From contig JAQSEB010000047.1 of NCBI GenBank assembly GCA_030063045.1, positions 1,612,001-1,676,000 of the forward strand: a DNA stretch of 64,000 bases. Reading direction: 5' to 3'. This stretch comes from Pratylenchus scribneri. Lineage: Eukaryota > Nematoda > Chromadorea > Rhabditida > Pratylenchidae. Below are positions 12,001-22,520 of the stretch, one piece after another; the first letter of the stretch is position 1; each line of letters opens with the position of its first letter. The notes beneath the pieces were generated by a model, which saw only the letters and a list, made by a program, of their open reading frames with translations, was not told the origin of the DNA and did not search any database. A program made the translations under genes and the position numbers.

Positions 12001-12426
12001 AATGGTTGCGACAATTCACCGATCATTGGTTGGGCGTGGTGCGTCGAAATCGTCTGTTGCGCAGCATAACCACTTTGCATACACCAGGTTTATAATAAAT
12101 AATCATATTGAATAATTCTTACCCATTTTCCAGCCAATCCATCCGAAGCTCGACTCTCCTCTCCAACAAATCGACTTTACCATCCGGAATTGAAAAAATT
12201 GACGCCAGAGGAGATGAAAGCAATGGCTGAGAGGAAAATGCGAGAAATGGAGGAGGCGGAGCAAAGAAAAGCAGCGGCTGAAGAAGCAGAAAGGAAGAGG
12301 AAGGCGGAAGAAGTAAATGGAAACGGGTCAATGATGGATGAAGATGAAGAGGATGTGCTAAACGGTGAATTTGTTTGGTCACATCTGTCCATTTATTCCA
12401 AAAGAATTAAATTATCTCATCGTTAA
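9004..12426 (+). CDS. MCM3AP: SAC3/GANP domain protein, TREX-2 mRNA-export scaffold
   Basis: The signature GTCPDMCPEKERYMRDVKKS opens the SAC3/GANP/THP3 domain at about residue 115. It runs on through LRPLEALQMTMDYLIF, WYDFLWSRTRAIRKDIT, the helical repeats with VEKCVRLHIF and CPNECEFRSYDI, SPQVQLALNLASALQ and LKVICLAYHTFP to GSTLSQ. This domain is the scaffold of TREX-2, which links transcription to mRNA export at nuclear pores. A basic leader (AKTRKLYSASEMIQQKKHK) comes first. After the domain follow a linker with QPTFA-like and FxxQ-type elements, helical segments (TRLRRNWLRQYVKRWILF), and a charged coiled coil (residues of EEMKAMAERKMREMEEAEQR) ending in acidic EDEED. About ten short introns are seen; one near 11330-11820 is enlarged by a SINE. 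No C-terminal MCM3-acetylating domain was seen, as expected for invertebrate members. It is convergent with the deiminase-like gene, 158 bp away. Confidence 0.88.
11575..11690 (-). mobile_element. tRNA-derived SINE, copy A (intron of SAC3 gene)
   Basis: Read on the minus strand it has a Pol III A box, TGGCCCAAGTGGTTGATACC, followed about 25 bp later by a B box, AGGTTCAAACCC, then a tail running to TTATTTTTTTCC. This is the only copy whose A box is close to the tRNA consensus. The other four copies share the B-box half and tail. Confidence 0.75.
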
Positions 12427-12584
12427 TTTATTTTTTATTTATTGTTTATATACCAATTGTGAAAAGAATAAAAATGCATATGAATAAATGACATTTTCAA
12501 TTATTAAAAATAAGAATAAAAAATGGGCAAAATAAATCAAAGAATTATCGAGATCATCTTTTCCATTAGTCTTTGTTTTCATTT

Positions 12585-14277
12585 TCATTCTCCTCTATTC
12601 TTCACCGCGAATTCCCTCAACATGTTGGCTGCACTGCCTCGCAATGTCCAGGCCATGGATCGAAGGGATATACCGCGACGGCATATTTCACGGGGAATTT
12701 GCACCTTTCAATTTGGGGAAAATTATTTAATTGAAAAATTCTCAATCCTTACCGGGATGACCCGCTTCCGTGTGTTCCTGGTCGAAAATTCATTGTAAAA
12801 AATCAATTAAGTGGATTTATGGTTTAAAATGTGGCCGTGTTCTTACGTTTCTATTAGCCGCAAAATTAATTTGTCCATTCGGGTAGAGTAGCCACGCTTC
12901 CAATTTGCAGGCAAATTACCAAAAACGGGAACAAATAGAAATCTTTGGGGAATTTTCAAATCAAATTTCTGTTTAAAATAAGGCAAATACCTGTCGGTGC
13001 CCAACAATGTCGTGTATAGGCCACAATTGCCTTCATCCTGCAAATATGGATCGTCGGCGAGTTGTGCACTGCGCTCTTCATCGCCCACGGGAAGCTCCAA
13101 TATCATCACCTTAGAAAGTAAATTAATTGTTTTTGCCATTTTAAATGCGAAGTTTCGATTTTGCTTAACCCAAAATAGGAGCCAAATATCCCATCTTTTT
13201 CCCCTCATTTACCTCCTTTCTCTCTCGTTTGTAAATTTCTGAAATTATTTTCGCTTTTGTCCCCGCATCCATTGCCGACATCACTAGGACGCCATCATCG
13301 ATGAAGGCCAAAACATCGTCAAGCCGGAGGCTTTTCCGACCCATGAATGGCGGTGGCAATGGCACAATTGTCACCTGGAAAAATTCAAAGTTTTCGAATC
13401 GATTTGAGTAATTTTATAGTACACCTTTTTGAATGCATTTTGCAATTTGAGCATCAATCCCCATTCCGGTAATTTTTTCACATTCAAAGCAATTGCCGCA
13501 TTGCTAATCAGCGCTTTGTTCACTCCGTTGTCCACAACATCCCTTGTTGAAAAAATGTTTACAAAATTTTTCCTCTGAATTTTATAATATTTTACCTGCC
13601 GGAAAGAATAATCTCCGTTTCCCTCTTCTGCAACTTGATTCGATTCTTCATCAAAAAGCGGTTCATGCTGTCATCAACTTGTTTGGAGGCAATGGGCGCC
13701 CAATCCACATTTCTGCAATAAATGAAGCTGCTTCCTTTGAAAATATACCCAAAATGACCTGTAGATGAATTTGATTTGTTTTTGGCATCCCAATGGGGCA
13801 AAATCGTGCAAATTGATGTCATAAATATTTGCTTCTGGAATAAAAAATACGTCAAAATTGGAGAATTTAATTGACATTACCCATAAGAAGCGATGGAGGC
13901 AAATGGTCTCTCAACAATTTGGCCCTGCCGTCCAAATACGGCATTGTATGTCGATCGGCAATTAGAATTGCGTTTTCGTGTTCTAAAAATTGTTTGAGAT
14001 TAAATTCTGAAGTTTTAATGCATATTTACCGTTTAAAATCTTCACAAGTCGTATTTGGAATGTGGCAATTGTGATAAAATCGTCAGCGTAATTCACATCC
14101 CTGCAAAAATGCAGTTATTAAACTTAATTCTAAAATATTATACCAAATTGATGGTGCCGCCAAGGCAATCAATGTCCGATTATCACGTGGATGGCTCAGG
14201 CTTGAAACGGAGGGTGGTAAAAATGTGAAGAGCAATAATGAGATGAAAAAAGTTGCAAATTTGATAATGGCAGACAT
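12585..14277 (-). CDS. Divergent agmatine/peptidylarginine deiminase-fold protein, secreted, probably inactive
   Basis: Residues 1-26 (MSAIIKFATFFISLLLFTFL then PPSVSS) are a signal peptide. The rest has the order of the PAD_porph/agmatine deiminase family: DDFITIATFQIRLVKIL, ENAILIADRHTMPYLDGRAK, EANIYDINLHDFAPLGC (family: DIWxRDxGP), then GHFGYIFKGSSFIYCRNVDW, KSLRLDDVLAFIDDGVLVMS (family: GHVDxxxxF), LPYFKQKFDLKIPQRFLFVP and a C-terminal RRGISLRSMAWTL (family: GGxxHCxT). The general fold is credible, but the Trp-Arg pair, the His and the Cys used in catalysis are all replaced, so I infer a pseudoenzyme. Between DFAPLGC and GHFGYIF (about 13780-13800) the frame shifts by one base with no usable intron. 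That is either an assembly indel or a sign of decay. The last exon (VQIPREICRRGISLRS...) ends at 12585. The family call is moderate to weak. Confidence 0.45.
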
Positions 14278-15268
14278 TTACAGGCTTTTTTGTTGTAAAG
14301 AATTTGTTCTTGAGGACGTAGATTTGTGTTAGGGCAATTGAGCCGTGATTTGGGACGTAAACCAGCAGGACTGGTTTGATGAATGCAAATTGCAAATGAG
14401 ATCGGTGAAAGACGAGGCGATAGGGCCGTTATCGCCCCCGCCTCCATCAGCAACTTGTGCTGGCTAATATGCGTTGTTTTTGCCTTTTGTTGGCTGCCGT
14501 GCAAAATGTGAATGGCAGGAGCAAAGCCAACAACACCACATCAGCATAATATCCTGGTGGCCCCTTCAGCAGTATTGGGCAAAAGCTGCTTAATGGCTTT
14601 GGAAGAAAGGAAAATCGGTAGACGGGGGAAAGGAAATGGCCGGTCATTCAGCCAGCAAATATCTTCTTCTTCTGAATTTGCTAGAGGGAATGAATGGACC
14701 GCGCAATCGCGGATGTTCCAATTGGTTGGGGTGGGGGCAAAAACGTGATGATGATGAGACAATCGGGAGAGAGGAAAGCGGGCCCCGAGGCGATGATGAT
14801 GTGATCGAGGACGAGGAGAGGATATCGAGAATAGGGGGAGGATTGGGTAAAAGGAGAAAAGCAATTGCAGCAAAATGTCCAAAAAAACAACACAACTATG
14901 TCCAAAAAAGATGGGTGGAAGCTGCCAAAAATATAGCCTAAACTCTTAAATGCTATGTTTTTTTTTCAATTGTTTCCCACCCAACAATTTAGTTTTAATT
15001 TAACCAAAATATCGCTATTAATTTATTCAAATTCAAACCATTTACCCCAAAATAAGACAAAGAACAAAGCAAAAGTTCAATTTATTTCACACAATTTATT
15101 CAATATGTAACAATAAATATGGAAAAAACAACAAATAACAATTCAAGAAAATGTATGGAAATGGGGAAAGGGGAAATAATAGAAGGTAGAAAATGAATAT
15201 GGAAAAAACAACAAATAACAATTCAAGAAAATGGTTTTATCGACATCGCAGCACACATATTCATCTCA
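14278..15268. other. Gap with no supported gene; 38-bp direct repeat
   Basis: Positions 14280-14940 are open in several frames on both strands but show no domain, and the plus-strand frames are Asp/Glu/Arg-rich low complexity (GATGATGATGAG type). The interval probably carries the promoter of the deiminase-like gene. From 14945 the DNA is AT-rich. At 15116-15153 and again at 15196-15233 the same 38 bp occur (core ACAAATAACAATTCAAGAAA), a direct repeat with an 80-bp period. Confidence 0.4.
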
Positions 15269-16202
15269 TCAATCTGCATTCACCTGGGATTGAAGCCTCT
15301 GTCCGCTCGTTGTCATCAGTTTCTGGGCCGGCTCGTTCTTCATCGCTGAGGTTTGACCCTGAAATGGAAAAATCAAATTAAAAATTGAATTATGCATGTT
15401 TAAATTCACTTACATCCGATTTGGGATCGAGCTCCGCCATGCCCGTAGTTGTCGTGGATTTCGTCTTCGAAGTTTTGGTTGACTGGGTTTTATCTATTTT
15501 GAAAATCTCGGCTAGCTGAAATTTAAGGGAAATGAATTTAATATTTAAGAAAGAAGAGTTCTCACGGTTTTGTAATCATCGTCGTTCGCACTGGGTCGAG
15601 TAGTATCCTTAGGCACTTTGAATTCTGAAAATATGCTAAAATTAATTCCAAAAATTTCACCCCAGAAAACGAACCACTGAATGAGTCATTTGTTTCCTCC
15701 TCTTTTGTCTTGGTTTGCTCCCGAGCAGAAGTGGCGACGGCTTTTGGTGCAACTGGAGTGGCGGCAACAGGTGGAGTGACAGCCGGAGCAACTGGAACGG
15801 CGGCAACAGGTGGAGTGCTGGCTGAAATAAGTATTGGAAAAATCATGTTTAAAGAATTTCAAAAATTTTACCTTTGGTTGGTTCTTCCTTCTTCTGTGTG
15901 GCAACTGGGGTGGCGGCAACCGGTGGAGTGGCAGCAACAGGTGGAGTGGCAGCAACGGATGGAGTGACGGCCGGTGCAACTGGAACGGCGGCAACAGGTG
16001 GAGTGCTGGCTGAAATAAGAAATGGGAAAAATCATGTTTAAAGAATTTCAAAAATTTTACCTTTGGTTGGTTCTTCCTTCTTTTGAGTTTGTTGTTGCCT
16101 CCTCTTCTTCTTCTTGGTCGAGCAACATTGGGCCAGCAGAATTACGAGCATGAAGCAGCAGGTCCACATTGAAATTGGCAGCAGGCAGTTGATTGGCGAC
16201 AT
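15269..16202 (-). CDS. Secreted Pro/Val/Ala/Thr-rich repeat protein with duplicated exon
   Basis: I do not recognise the gene. From the ATG at 16202 it encodes a hydrophobic, Cys-rich leader (MSPINCLLPISMWTCCFMLV then ILLAQCC), likely a signal peptide, then a basic Lys/Arg/Gln stretch ending KKEEPTK. Two following exons encode nearly the same low-complexity sequence (STPPVAAVPVAPAVTP plus variants of PPVAAT). Each is preceded by an almost identical 50-bp intron, so an exon-intron unit was duplicated recently. The C-terminal part is polar (EFKVPKDTTRPSANDDYKT, TQSTKTSKTKSTTTTGMAEL) and ends at 15269 with SQVNAD. An in-frame ATG further upstream (16346) exists, but the signal peptide favours 16202. 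An extracellular or mucin-like protein is the simplest guess; no function can be named. Confidence 0.6.
15685..16075 (-). repeat. Tandem duplication of an exon with its upstream intron
   Basis: Two introns, at about 16010-16060 and 15823-15873, begin GTAAAATTTTTGAAATTCTT and end TTATTTCAG, differing only at a few bases near the 3' end. The exons that follow each start CCAGCACTCCACCTGTTGCC. The upstream copy carries extra PPVAAT units and repeats the KKEEPTK end of exon 1. The near identity of intron sequence shows that the unit was copied as DNA, not converged as protein. Confidence 0.85.
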
Positions 16203-16760
16203 TTTGGGCAGGAAAGGGAATAGCAGGATTGGTGTTTTGCTTTTGGAATTGGGTATTGGGAATGGTTTTATCTGGAAAATGGCCTTTTCTTTTATAGTGG
16301 CAAAACTTCTTATTGATCTTCCTCTTGTATTTTCTTTTTTAATCAATACAATAAAGGTTAGAGAACGGAAAAATTGGAAAATTCAATGAGTGAGAGAGAA
16401 ATACAAAATTGATATAGTTAAATTATAAAGAAAAAAGGAGGGACCTAATGTCTTCTTTACCATTACCATAATATTTTTACTTAATGATTTTTTTTGGCAA
16501 TTAACGATCGATAACGATTCCAAATCCAAATTCCAATCTTATTACAGCCACACCTTCCTATTCTAGGTATAACAAAATTAAAATTATCAAGTGTTAGCTT
16601 GAATGTTATTCGAAACGCTCGCTAAATCGAAATTTAACTTTAGATTAGAGCACATTTGGTGACCGAAATTGATTATTTATATTAGTATAAATTGGTTAAA
16701 ACTAGAACAATTGATTTAATCAAATAAAATTCGTAAAAATATTCAGAGAAAACATTAAAA
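16203..16760. promoter_or_regulatory. Divergent intergenic region, repeat protein / LEO1
   Basis: The 558-bp gap separates the divergent starts of the Pro/Val/Ala-rich protein gene and leo-1. Beyond AT-rich DNA I see no gene, tRNA or named site. A TTTTCTT-rich segment near 16320-16345 could be part of the upstream region of the minus-strand gene. Confidence 0.35.
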
Positions 16761-19263
16761 ATGTCGGAAAGTAGTAAAAGCAGCGACGACAGCAGCGAAG
16801 AATTGGAAAATAACGAACAAACAGAACAGCAGGAACCACAACAACAAACCGGCATGGAGGATTTGGAAATGTCGGAAAGCAGCAGAAGCAGCGATGAATT
16901 GGAAAATAATGCTGATGAGCAGCAAACTGAACAACAACCACAACAACCGCAGGAACAAATCGACGACACTGATGAGGTTTTCAAAACGGCGGAAAGTAGC
17001 AAAGAAGGCAGCGACGAGAGCAATGATGAAGACGAGTTGGAAGATGGCGGCGGGCAAGCCGAACAACCAATCCAACATCAACAAATGGGAATGGATGTTT
17101 CAGATGGTAAGCGTTCGATTTTAAAGATAGGAAAGAACACAAAAACTTAGTTTGGTTGGGTTGAATAATAGAAGATCTTTTAGAAAGTGAAAATTTTTTT
17201 GAAATTATTAAAAATTTCTTGAAAATTTGAATCTATCTATATTCTTCATTTACTTCAATAGATGATGAGGAAGAAGAAGAAGAGGTGGTGGACACTGGGC
17301 CCGTCAAAATTGACCTGGAGATGGCCCGTTCGAAGGCGGATCTTGGCGAAGAAGGTCCCTTCTTTGTGAAATTGCCAAATTTTTTGAGCATCGACACCAA
17401 GCCATTCGATCCGGAAACTTATGATGATGAATTGGAGGAGGATGAAGTGCTCGATGATGAGGGGCGAACTCGTTTGAAACTAAAGGTTTATCTTAAGATT
17501 AATAAAAATTTTACCGAAACCTTAGGTTTTTCGGAGACCTTAAGATTAAAACTTTTTGGAGACCTTAAGATTTCAAATTGTCGAGATTTTTAAGTTTAAA
17601 CTTCAAATAAAAACTCATTATTACAAAATCTTAATGATTATTTATATTCCAAATTCTTCTATTCCAGATGGAAAATACAATTCGGTGGCGCATTGTTCGG
17701 GACGAGCAGGGCAATGAGAAGCATGCAATGCCCGAATTGTTCGTTGGTCTGATGGCAGGTTAATAAGAAAATTAAAAATTTATTTTACCGAAAACAAAAA
17801 AATTGATTTTCCATTCAGCATGTCAATGTATCTGGGCGGCGAGGTGTTCGAGGTGGACAAGCAGCGCATCATGGACTTCAACCATTTGTACATTCGGCAG
17901 GGCGCCGCCCTTCAAGCGCAATCCGTTTTTGCCGAAAAACTCGTCTTCCGACCACATTCGACCGACACACTCACCCATCGAAAAATGACAATGAACATGG
18001 CGGAGAAGACGAGCAAAGCACAAAAAGTTCGAATGCTGGCAAATGTTGGCGATAATCCGGATGCACAGAAAAAGGTTTGGGAATGAAAATAATATAATAG
18101 AGAAGATGAGCTTAACCCGGGAAAAATATTTTTAATTTGGTGGTTTTTACGACTAATGATTTCATTGAATTTCAATTTTTGGTTGTAACAAACAAGTTTG
18201 TACCTCATTTTTTGTGATTACTAATTACTATATGTCATCCAGAAATATACTGAAGATTATGAAAAAAATACATAAAAAGTAGGAAATCAAGTCCGAAAAA
18301 ATAACTTCCTCTGGGCGGCTTCGAACCCGAGACCTAAATTTTGCAAAAGTAGAGGTCCACCCTTATTAAGATCCAAAAATTTTCAAAAATTTTTTAAATT
18401 AAAATTTTTATATAATCCAGCCAATGAATTTAATTTTTCCAGGAAATGATTCGTTTGGAAGAAGAGAAATTGCGTGCGGCCGCCCGTCGGGAAGCACAGC
18501 AACGCCGAGTTCGGGAACGACCGCGAGCTATGGGATTGACATCCGGCTTTTTGGAGGGATACGATTCAGGTAAAAATAAGCAAACAAATTTGAAAATTAA
18601 ATTTTATAATATTTAAAATTTAAAAGAAATTATAAACTATATTTTAATTTTCCAGATGAAGGAGGCGCCGAATCGCTGGCCGCAATCAAACGTCGATATC
18701 AGCATGCACCCTACAGTGTCCGAGGCACTAGTGCCGACCGGGAGCGCTCCTACTATTCGGAATCGGATGAGGAAAGGGAGGAGAGGAAGCAGAGGAAAAC
18801 CATCAACGAGGCCAAAATTGACAGTGACGAGGAGGAGGATGGTGGAGGGGGCGACGGCGAAGAGATGGAAACATCCGAAACGGTTTGTCATTTTATTTTC
18901 CTTTTAAAAATATGGTTTAAAAGAACTTTTGGCACTATTGTGCAGTTTACGTGATGGAAATTAAAAAGGATAATGATGATGAAGAAGAGATGAAATCGAG
19001 GATGATCATCTTCTTCATTTCATCCTCATCATTTATATTCTTCTTCTCCTTCATCATTCTCGTCCTTTTTATCTTCCACTCTATAAACTGCATAGCGAAC
19101 TTTTTAGTGGAACTTTCATTTTAGTTAAAAAATGATTCCAAAAATAATTAAAATATTAAATGAAATATTTTTTCAGGAACAACGGCAAACACCGCACAAA
19201 TCTCATCAATCAAAGGAGCAGCAGAAGAAGAAGATTGTCATTGAGGAGGATGAAGATGAATAA
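16761..19263 (+). CDS. leo-1: RNA polymerase-associated protein LEO1 (Paf1 complex)
   Basis: LEO1 is a subunit of the Paf1 complex, which travels with RNA polymerase II and supports histone modification and elongation. The N-terminus is Ser/Glu/Gln-rich and acidic ([20 protein letters not shown]). The conserved core follows: [100 protein letters not shown] and [20 protein letters not shown]. The tail is charged with [18 protein letters not shown], acidic runs and EEDEDE before the stop. Exons fit well except at about 17721-17727, where the frame of NEKH and that of [10 protein letters not shown] differ by one missing base. All the rest is intact, so I read this as a sequence error or a recent lesion. 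A SINE lies in the intron after DAQKK. Confidence 0.93.
18262..18376 (-). mobile_element. tRNA-derived SINE, copy B (intron of leo-1)
   Basis: On the minus strand the B box reads GGTCTCGGGTTCGAAGCC within AATTTAGGTCTCGGGTTCGA, followed by a tail CAGAGGAAGTTATTTTTTCG as in the other copies. The A-box half is degenerate. It is antisense to leo-1. Confidence 0.7.
18960..19066. repeat. Imperfect GA/TC hairpin in leo-1 intron
   Basis: The purine-rich stretch ATGATGATGAAGAAGAGATG is followed after GAGGATGATC by a pyrimidine-rich near complement (ATCTTCTTCATTTCATCCTC and TTCTTCTCCTTCATCATTC). An RNA copy could fold on itself, but the low complexity means the pairing may be accidental. Confidence 0.4.
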
Positions 19264-19629
19264 AATGAAAGAGAAGAGGATATTTATTTGTTGTTTTTTC
19301 AATTATTCATTTATTTTTTTTTCACAAAAATTTTAAAAAATATTCATCAAAAATAACTCTTATAATAATTTTTGTCTGGGGAAGGTTCTTCAGGGGACTA
19401 TAGTAATACAGTTCGGATAGTTGGAATGGCCAGAAGAACAGCTAGAATATTCTTCCAACCATTTTTAGTGAAACGTCGGAGGATGAAAATAAAAAAAATG
19501 ATGATGTTTTTTTCAATTAAAATTATTCTTTTATTCAAAAATAAAGACATTTAAAAAAATATTCACAAATGACTAAAATTTGTCGGCGGTGTGTTGAATT
19601 CTTCCAAAATCCCTCCTCCTCTTCTTTGC
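19264..19629. other. Convergent 3' gap, LEO1 / NDUFA12
   Basis: The 366 bp between two convergent stops are AT-rich and contain poly-T runs that suit 3' ends on both strands. Two similar blocks (about 19290-19355 and 19500-19575) both end in AAAAAATATTCA and may be an old duplication, though low complexity blurs this. No gene seen. Confidence 0.35.
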
Positions 19630-20464
19630 CTATTTGTTGAGCTCATCCGTCGCCTTTGGCTGGCCTGGTTCCCATCCCAAATATTTTGGCCGAGTCGTTG
19701 AATAGGGCACATATTTTTGATCCCTTAAAAATATTAAATTAGATGAGTATAAATTAATTTTCCTCACCGGAATATGCTCAAATTCTCCCTATGTTCCATC
19801 TGCCATTTTGGTTTAGTCAGTGGTTTGATGGTGGGTGGATCGTCGCAAATGTGATGAAGCCATCGATGCCATTCAGGCGGTACCTGCGACCCATCGTATT
19901 CCAGCCACTTCTTCTGGGTATAAACCACCCAACGATTTTTGGGAATGAACTGGGCATTGTCCTGTAAAAATTTAATGTTATTTGTTTGAATATTTTTTGT
20001 ATATTAATCATTCATGAGAAATAAATGTTCGGACTTTGGAGAACAAAATACCAAATAAGGAATTAAGTTAATAGGGAAGAGTAAATAATGGCCCCAGAAG
20101 AATGATGTAAATTATAAAAGGATGAAGAAAGTTCAAGAGGACTTCTTAGTTAATCCTCATTCCTCAAAAAACCATAAAATCGAATTTTTGAATAATTATT
20201 TTGGACTATTCGCTAATTTAACTTTTAAAAAAGTGAAAAGAAAACCTCAAAGTAGCGATTGCCGAATTGATCTTCGCCCACGAAATTGCCTGCCTTCAAA
20301 TTGTCTGTTCTAAAATGAATTTAACAAATTAATTTTTGGATTTCCTCCGCAACTCACAGATAAAGCATTTTGAGTGCCGCCTTCCAGCCTCCAACCCGCT
20401 TCACTGTTTGGCCAAATTTTTGGAGTTTATCGAGCATAAAATATTCCTTCAGACTGGGCGCCAT
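19630..20464 (-). CDS. NDUFA12: NADH dehydrogenase subunit NDUFA12 (B17.2)
   Basis: This is an accessory subunit of mitochondrial complex I, at the matrix arm. Exon 1 starts MAPSLKEYFMLDKLQKFGQT then VKRVGGWKAALKMLYL. Later exons give NLKAGNFVGEDQFGNRYFED, AQFIPKNRWVVYTQKKWLEY, DGSQVPPEWHRWLHHICDDP, KPKWQMEHRENLSIFRDQKY and VPYSTTRPKYLGWEPGQPKA with the stop at 19630. The motif of VPPEWHRWLHH and the closing YxPYSTTRPK are hallmarks of the family, and the length of about 145 residues is usual. No cleavable leader is expected in this family. It is the last gene of the head-to-tail series RPL3 > p47 > NDUFA12, 279 bp after the p47 stop, so it may be transcribed as part of a polycistron. Confidence 0.93.
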
Positions 20465-20742
20465 TTCTTCGTTTTAACTTTGATTAAATTTTATTTAAAA
20501 TGTGTTTTTACATAAATTAAATATTTAAAAGTTATTTTAATAACTTTAAAATAAAATGAAACAAAAGGAGTCAAAAACATTTATAAAATTTAAATAAGCA
20601 TTTAAACAAGAAAAATGGTCGGTACATAATTTAATAATATAATATGATGGGTAAATTTAGGTCAGAGAATTTTATTTAGGCCGCAATTCTCCGTCGTCAT
20701 ATTCCCGTGTTTTAATTCATCATCATCATTTTTCACATTATT

Positions 20743-22201
20743 TTAATCGTCGAATTTGAGCGTAACGGCGGCATTTATCAATTTGGCCTCCTCCAAGCTC
20801 TGCGATTCATCCTCGACCAATTTGTGCGGGTAGATCGTCTGCAGATGGAATGGGCGATAAGCGAGTGTCGGCTGAACACTGAAAATTGAGAAAATTATTT
20901 AAATTGTAGAGAATTTCTTAGCAAAATTAATATCAAAATTATCAAATATTTATTTTTAATAAATTAATGGGACTAACGTGACAATGAAGGCACGAAGTTG
21001 GTCCAGAGTGGCGGTGTGATTGAAGCGGGCCACAATCGGCTGAGGCAGGTCGGGGAAACGAATTTGGATTCGGGTAATTGGCTGCTGCTCATTCAATTGC
21101 ACATTCTTTTGGGCCTCTTCCACCAACGAATCTGATAATGATGAAGAAAATTTCAAATTAATTTTCGATTGTAATTAAAAAAACCTGAAGGCGGTTTCAG
21201 CGGCGGAGTCGGCTCCAAATCGACAATGTCAACGCCCGTTGCTGCCGCAGATGAATTGCCGACGCCCACCACATTTGGCACATGGGAACCGAGACGATGG
21301 CCTTGTCCAGAGAATGGTTTTGGCTTTGGTGGCACATAGTCCTCGGCTTTGCGTTCAATTCGAAGGTCGATTTCCTTGCCAGGGTACAGCGCATTCAATT
21401 CGGGTGGAATTCGTCTAAAAACATGGATTTTATTAGGAAAAGATCAGGAGAAAAGTGTATTTTCAATGTAATTAATTTAATTAATAAAACAAAACAAACT
21501 TCTTCATCAAGGCGTCCATGAATGCCCGGTTATCCTCGAATTGGCGCAATGGGCCATCGTCTATGGAGAAGCCATTTCGCCATATGAACATGCGAACCTA
21601 TAAATAGAAGAAAATTATCAAACATATGATCAGAAAAATGAATTAAAGTAAAACTAAGTTCTTCGCAAACTTTGCTCTTTGGAAAAATTTCAGTTTTTAA
21701 TTTCATTTATTTCTGAAACCGAAACCGGCCATGACCATGTAATCGAACTTACCACTTGTTGTGGACGTTGTGCTGGGCCATTTGCTGTTGAATTGCCAGC
21801 CGAATTTGCAGCGCTGCTTCCAACTGGCTCTGAGGCAATTCCATGTCCGCCAAGACGAAAACCGCCGCCACCCCATGCCGATGTTCCACCGCGTTGTTGT
21901 TTTTGCCGCTCCATCTCCTCCATTTGTTCCGGGGTCATTTGCTCGGCACCGGCACGACGAATTGCATCGAAGATGCGATTTTGGTGATCATTTTGGTTCG
22001 GTCCCAACACTTGTTGACCACTAAAATATTCTCATATTTTTGGATAAATTTATAAATAAAAGCGAACCTGCGTTCACTGCCGCCAACAAAAAATCCTTGC
22101 CGTCCTTCATCATCGTTGTCACTCTCATTGCCCGAACTGCCACCATCACCTCGACGCGGGGGTTTATCATCGTCAGTGTTCAGGCCGTGGATATTTGACA
22201 T
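20743..22201 (-). CDS. ubxn-2: p47/NSFL1C-type p97 cofactor (SEP and UBX domains)
   Basis: This adaptor of the AAA ATPase p97/CDC-48 acts in Golgi and nuclear membrane fusion and ubiquitin handling. The N-terminus (MSNIHGLNTDDDKPPRRGDG) is disordered and acidic; I see no UBA domain at the very start. A Gly-rich linker leads to the SEP domain beginning VRMFIWRNGFSIDDGPLRQF and containing FMDALMKKRIPPELNALYPG and EIDLRIERKAEDY. After a linker with KPKPFSGQGHRLGS, which matches the p97/SHP-box type of motif (FxGxGxxLG), comes the UBX domain: NEQQPITRIQIRFPDLPQPI, VARFNHTATLDQLRAFIV, RPFHLQTIYPHKLVEDESQS and AVTLKFDD at the end. Five or so short introns. It lies 320 bp downstream of RPL3 on the same strand. 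Confidence 0.93.
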
Positions 22202-22520
22202 TGATTGTTGTTTGTAGTTGGCAATATATTAAGGTTTTTGAATGGAAAAATCCTTTAAAAATATTTAAATTAATTCCAACCAAATTAATTTATGATTATG
22301 TAGAGTTCTTATGTAATTTTGTGTTAAAAATGTGCATGTTAAATAAAATCCATTTGCCAATTAAAATTAAAAATAATGAAATGAATTCAAATTAACATTT
22401 GAAATAAAATAAAAACATAAAATTCAACAACAAGATTTATACGTTTAATTAACAAATTTCATATCAAAAAATAATTCATCAACAAATCAAATGGACGATT
22501 TTCTTTTCCATTAATTCTTT
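22202..22520. other. Intergenic gap RPL3 / p47
   Basis: The 319 bp are AT-rich and hold the 3' end of RPL3 and the start region of p47. The spacing is a bit longer than the ~100 bp usual in C. elegans operons. No other feature seen. Confidence 0.35.

Noticed and set aside
14447..14941. Several ORFs on both strands, some with hydrophobic stretches
   Set aside because: Mutually overlapping, low complexity, no acceptor and donor pattern that joins them to a gene.
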